Shown piece after piece: positions 5,079 to 5,791 of a stretch of DNA of 5,791 nt. Made by a program: the position numbers and the translations under genes. How positions within the stretch are numbered: position 1 is the stretch's first letter; every line of letters starts with the position of its first letter. The notes beneath the pieces were generated by a model. That model saw only the letters and a list, made by a program, of their open reading frames with translations, made no database searches and was not told where the DNA came from. The DNA is from Actinomycetota bacterium (GTDB lineage Bacteria; Actinomycetota; Thermoleophilia; Solirubrobacterales; Thermoleophilaceae), in NCBI GenBank assembly GCA_005885165.1, contig VAXR01000142.1:1-5791 (forward strand), in the 5' to 3' direction.

Positions 5079-5791
5079 TCAGCCGACCGTCACGAGCTCC
5101 TTCCGGAACGAACTCAGCACCTCGGCTTCGCCGTCCGTGACGACCACGAGGTCCTCGATTCGCACGCCGAAGCGCTCGGGCACGTAGACCCCCGGCTCGA
5201 CCGTCACGACGTTGCCGGCCTCGAGCTCGCCGTCGCCGGCGCGCGAGAGGGTCGGCTGCTCGTGAACCTCGAGCCCCACGCCGTGGCCCAGCCCGTGCCC
5301 GAATCGCTCGCCGTACCCGGCGGCGTCGATGCGCTCGCGCGCGAACGCGTCGACGTTGCGGCAACCCGCCCCCGCCCGCACCTCTCCGAGCGCCGCAACC
5401 TGAGTCTGGAGCACGAGGTCGTACACCTCCGCGGCGTCATCCGCGAGCGGACCGGTCGCGAACGTCCGGGTGCAGTCCGAGCAGTAGCCGTCGACCACGC
5501 ACCCCAGGTCGACGACCACCAGCTCACCCGAGCCGATCAGACGGCCGTCCGGCTTCGCGTGAGGTAGCGCCCCGTTCGCGCCGCCGGCGACGATCGAGGG
5601 AAAGGACGGGTCGGAGCCGCGCGCGCGCATGTCGGCCTCGAGCTCGATCGCGACCTCGCGCTCCGTGCGGCCGGACAGGCCGCGCTCGGCGAGCGCGCTC
5701 AGGACGTCGTCGGCGAGGCGGGCGGCCTCCCGGATCGGCCGCAGCTCGTCCGGTTCCTTCACCGCGCGAAGCCCCTCCACGAGACGCCCCG
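5079..5791 (-). CDS. M24 family Xaa-Pro aminopeptidase/dipeptidase, N-terminus beyond the window
   Basis: The C-terminal pita-bread catalytic domain of a cytosolic metallopeptidase that acts on peptides with proline next to the N-terminus. Counting from the GTG at 5778-5780 (residue 1), all five metal ligands are present: D91 (VVVDLG), D102 (SDCTRTF), H166 (GHGLGHGVG), E195 (VTVEPGVY) and E209 (VRIEDLVVV). The conserved histidines in ALPH (74) and EVHE (173) are also there. The start (RAVKEPDELRPIREAARLAD) is the usual link between the creatinase-like N-terminal domain and the catalytic domain. The frame remains open past that GTG to the right edge (GRL before VEG), so the gene is partial, not a short protein beginning there. 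PepP and PepQ cannot be separated from this part, so no symbol is given. It ends convergently with the pilin gene. Confidence 0.9.
   Translation of the reverse strand, partial: GRLVEGLRAVKEPDELRPIREAARLADDVLSALAERGLSGRTEREVAIELEADMRARGSDPSFPSIVAGGANGALPHAKPDGRLIGSGELVVVDLGCVVDGYCSDCTRTFATGPLADDAAEVYDLVLQTQVAALGEVRAGAGCRNVDAFARERIDAAGYGERFGHGLGHGVGLEVHEQPTLSRAGDGELEAGNVVTVEPGVYVPERFGVRIEDLVVVTDGEAEVLSSFRKELVTVG

Overview
This window comes from a very GC-rich bacterial chromosome. The protein families point to Actinomycetota, most plausibly Thermoleophilia (Solirubrobacterales/Gaiellales). The evidence is a DnaE2/ImuB translesion cassette carrying the small DUF6504 protein, a Gram-positive/actinobacterial type LexA box, and an ORPHAN-like type IV pilin of the kind common in that class. 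This assignment is inference from family resemblance; the window holds no rRNA or other taxonomic marker.

Layout. Positions 4415 down to 1 on the minus strand hold an SOS mutagenesis cassette in the order imuB - (472-bp unexplained segment) - DUF6504 gene - dnaE2. A perfect 14-bp LexA palindrome (4419-4432) ends three bases before the imuB ATG. ImuB is the non-catalytic Y-family adaptor and DnaE2 the error-prone replicative-type polymerase, so the genes should act together in damage-induced translesion synthesis. No imuA/recA-like partner lies next to them in the window. dnaE2 appears broken: after residue 715 the frame fails and the conserved downstream block resumes in another frame, with about 73-76 nt of expected coding sequence missing.

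The segment between imuB and the DUF6504 gene (2681-3152) is the oddest part. It has about 65% GC, lower than its neighbours, and is rich in inverted repeats. It contains a 49-nt imperfect stem whose G-U pairs favour transcription on the minus strand, plus a second 11-bp hairpin with a large internal loop. It is also spanned by a 159-codon open frame that overlaps both neighbouring genes by ATGA. Either it is a small unrecognised gene or a non-coding insertion that split an ancestral ATGA-coupled gene pair; the sequence alone does not decide.

Divergent from imuB is a type IV prepilin gene (4569-5030, plus strand) with a TTG start, a good Shine-Dalgarno site and an upstream match to a sigma-28 (FliA/WhiG) promoter. 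A strong GC hairpin (5041-5066) separates it from a convergent M24-family Xaa-Pro peptidase gene (minus strand) that runs off the right edge.
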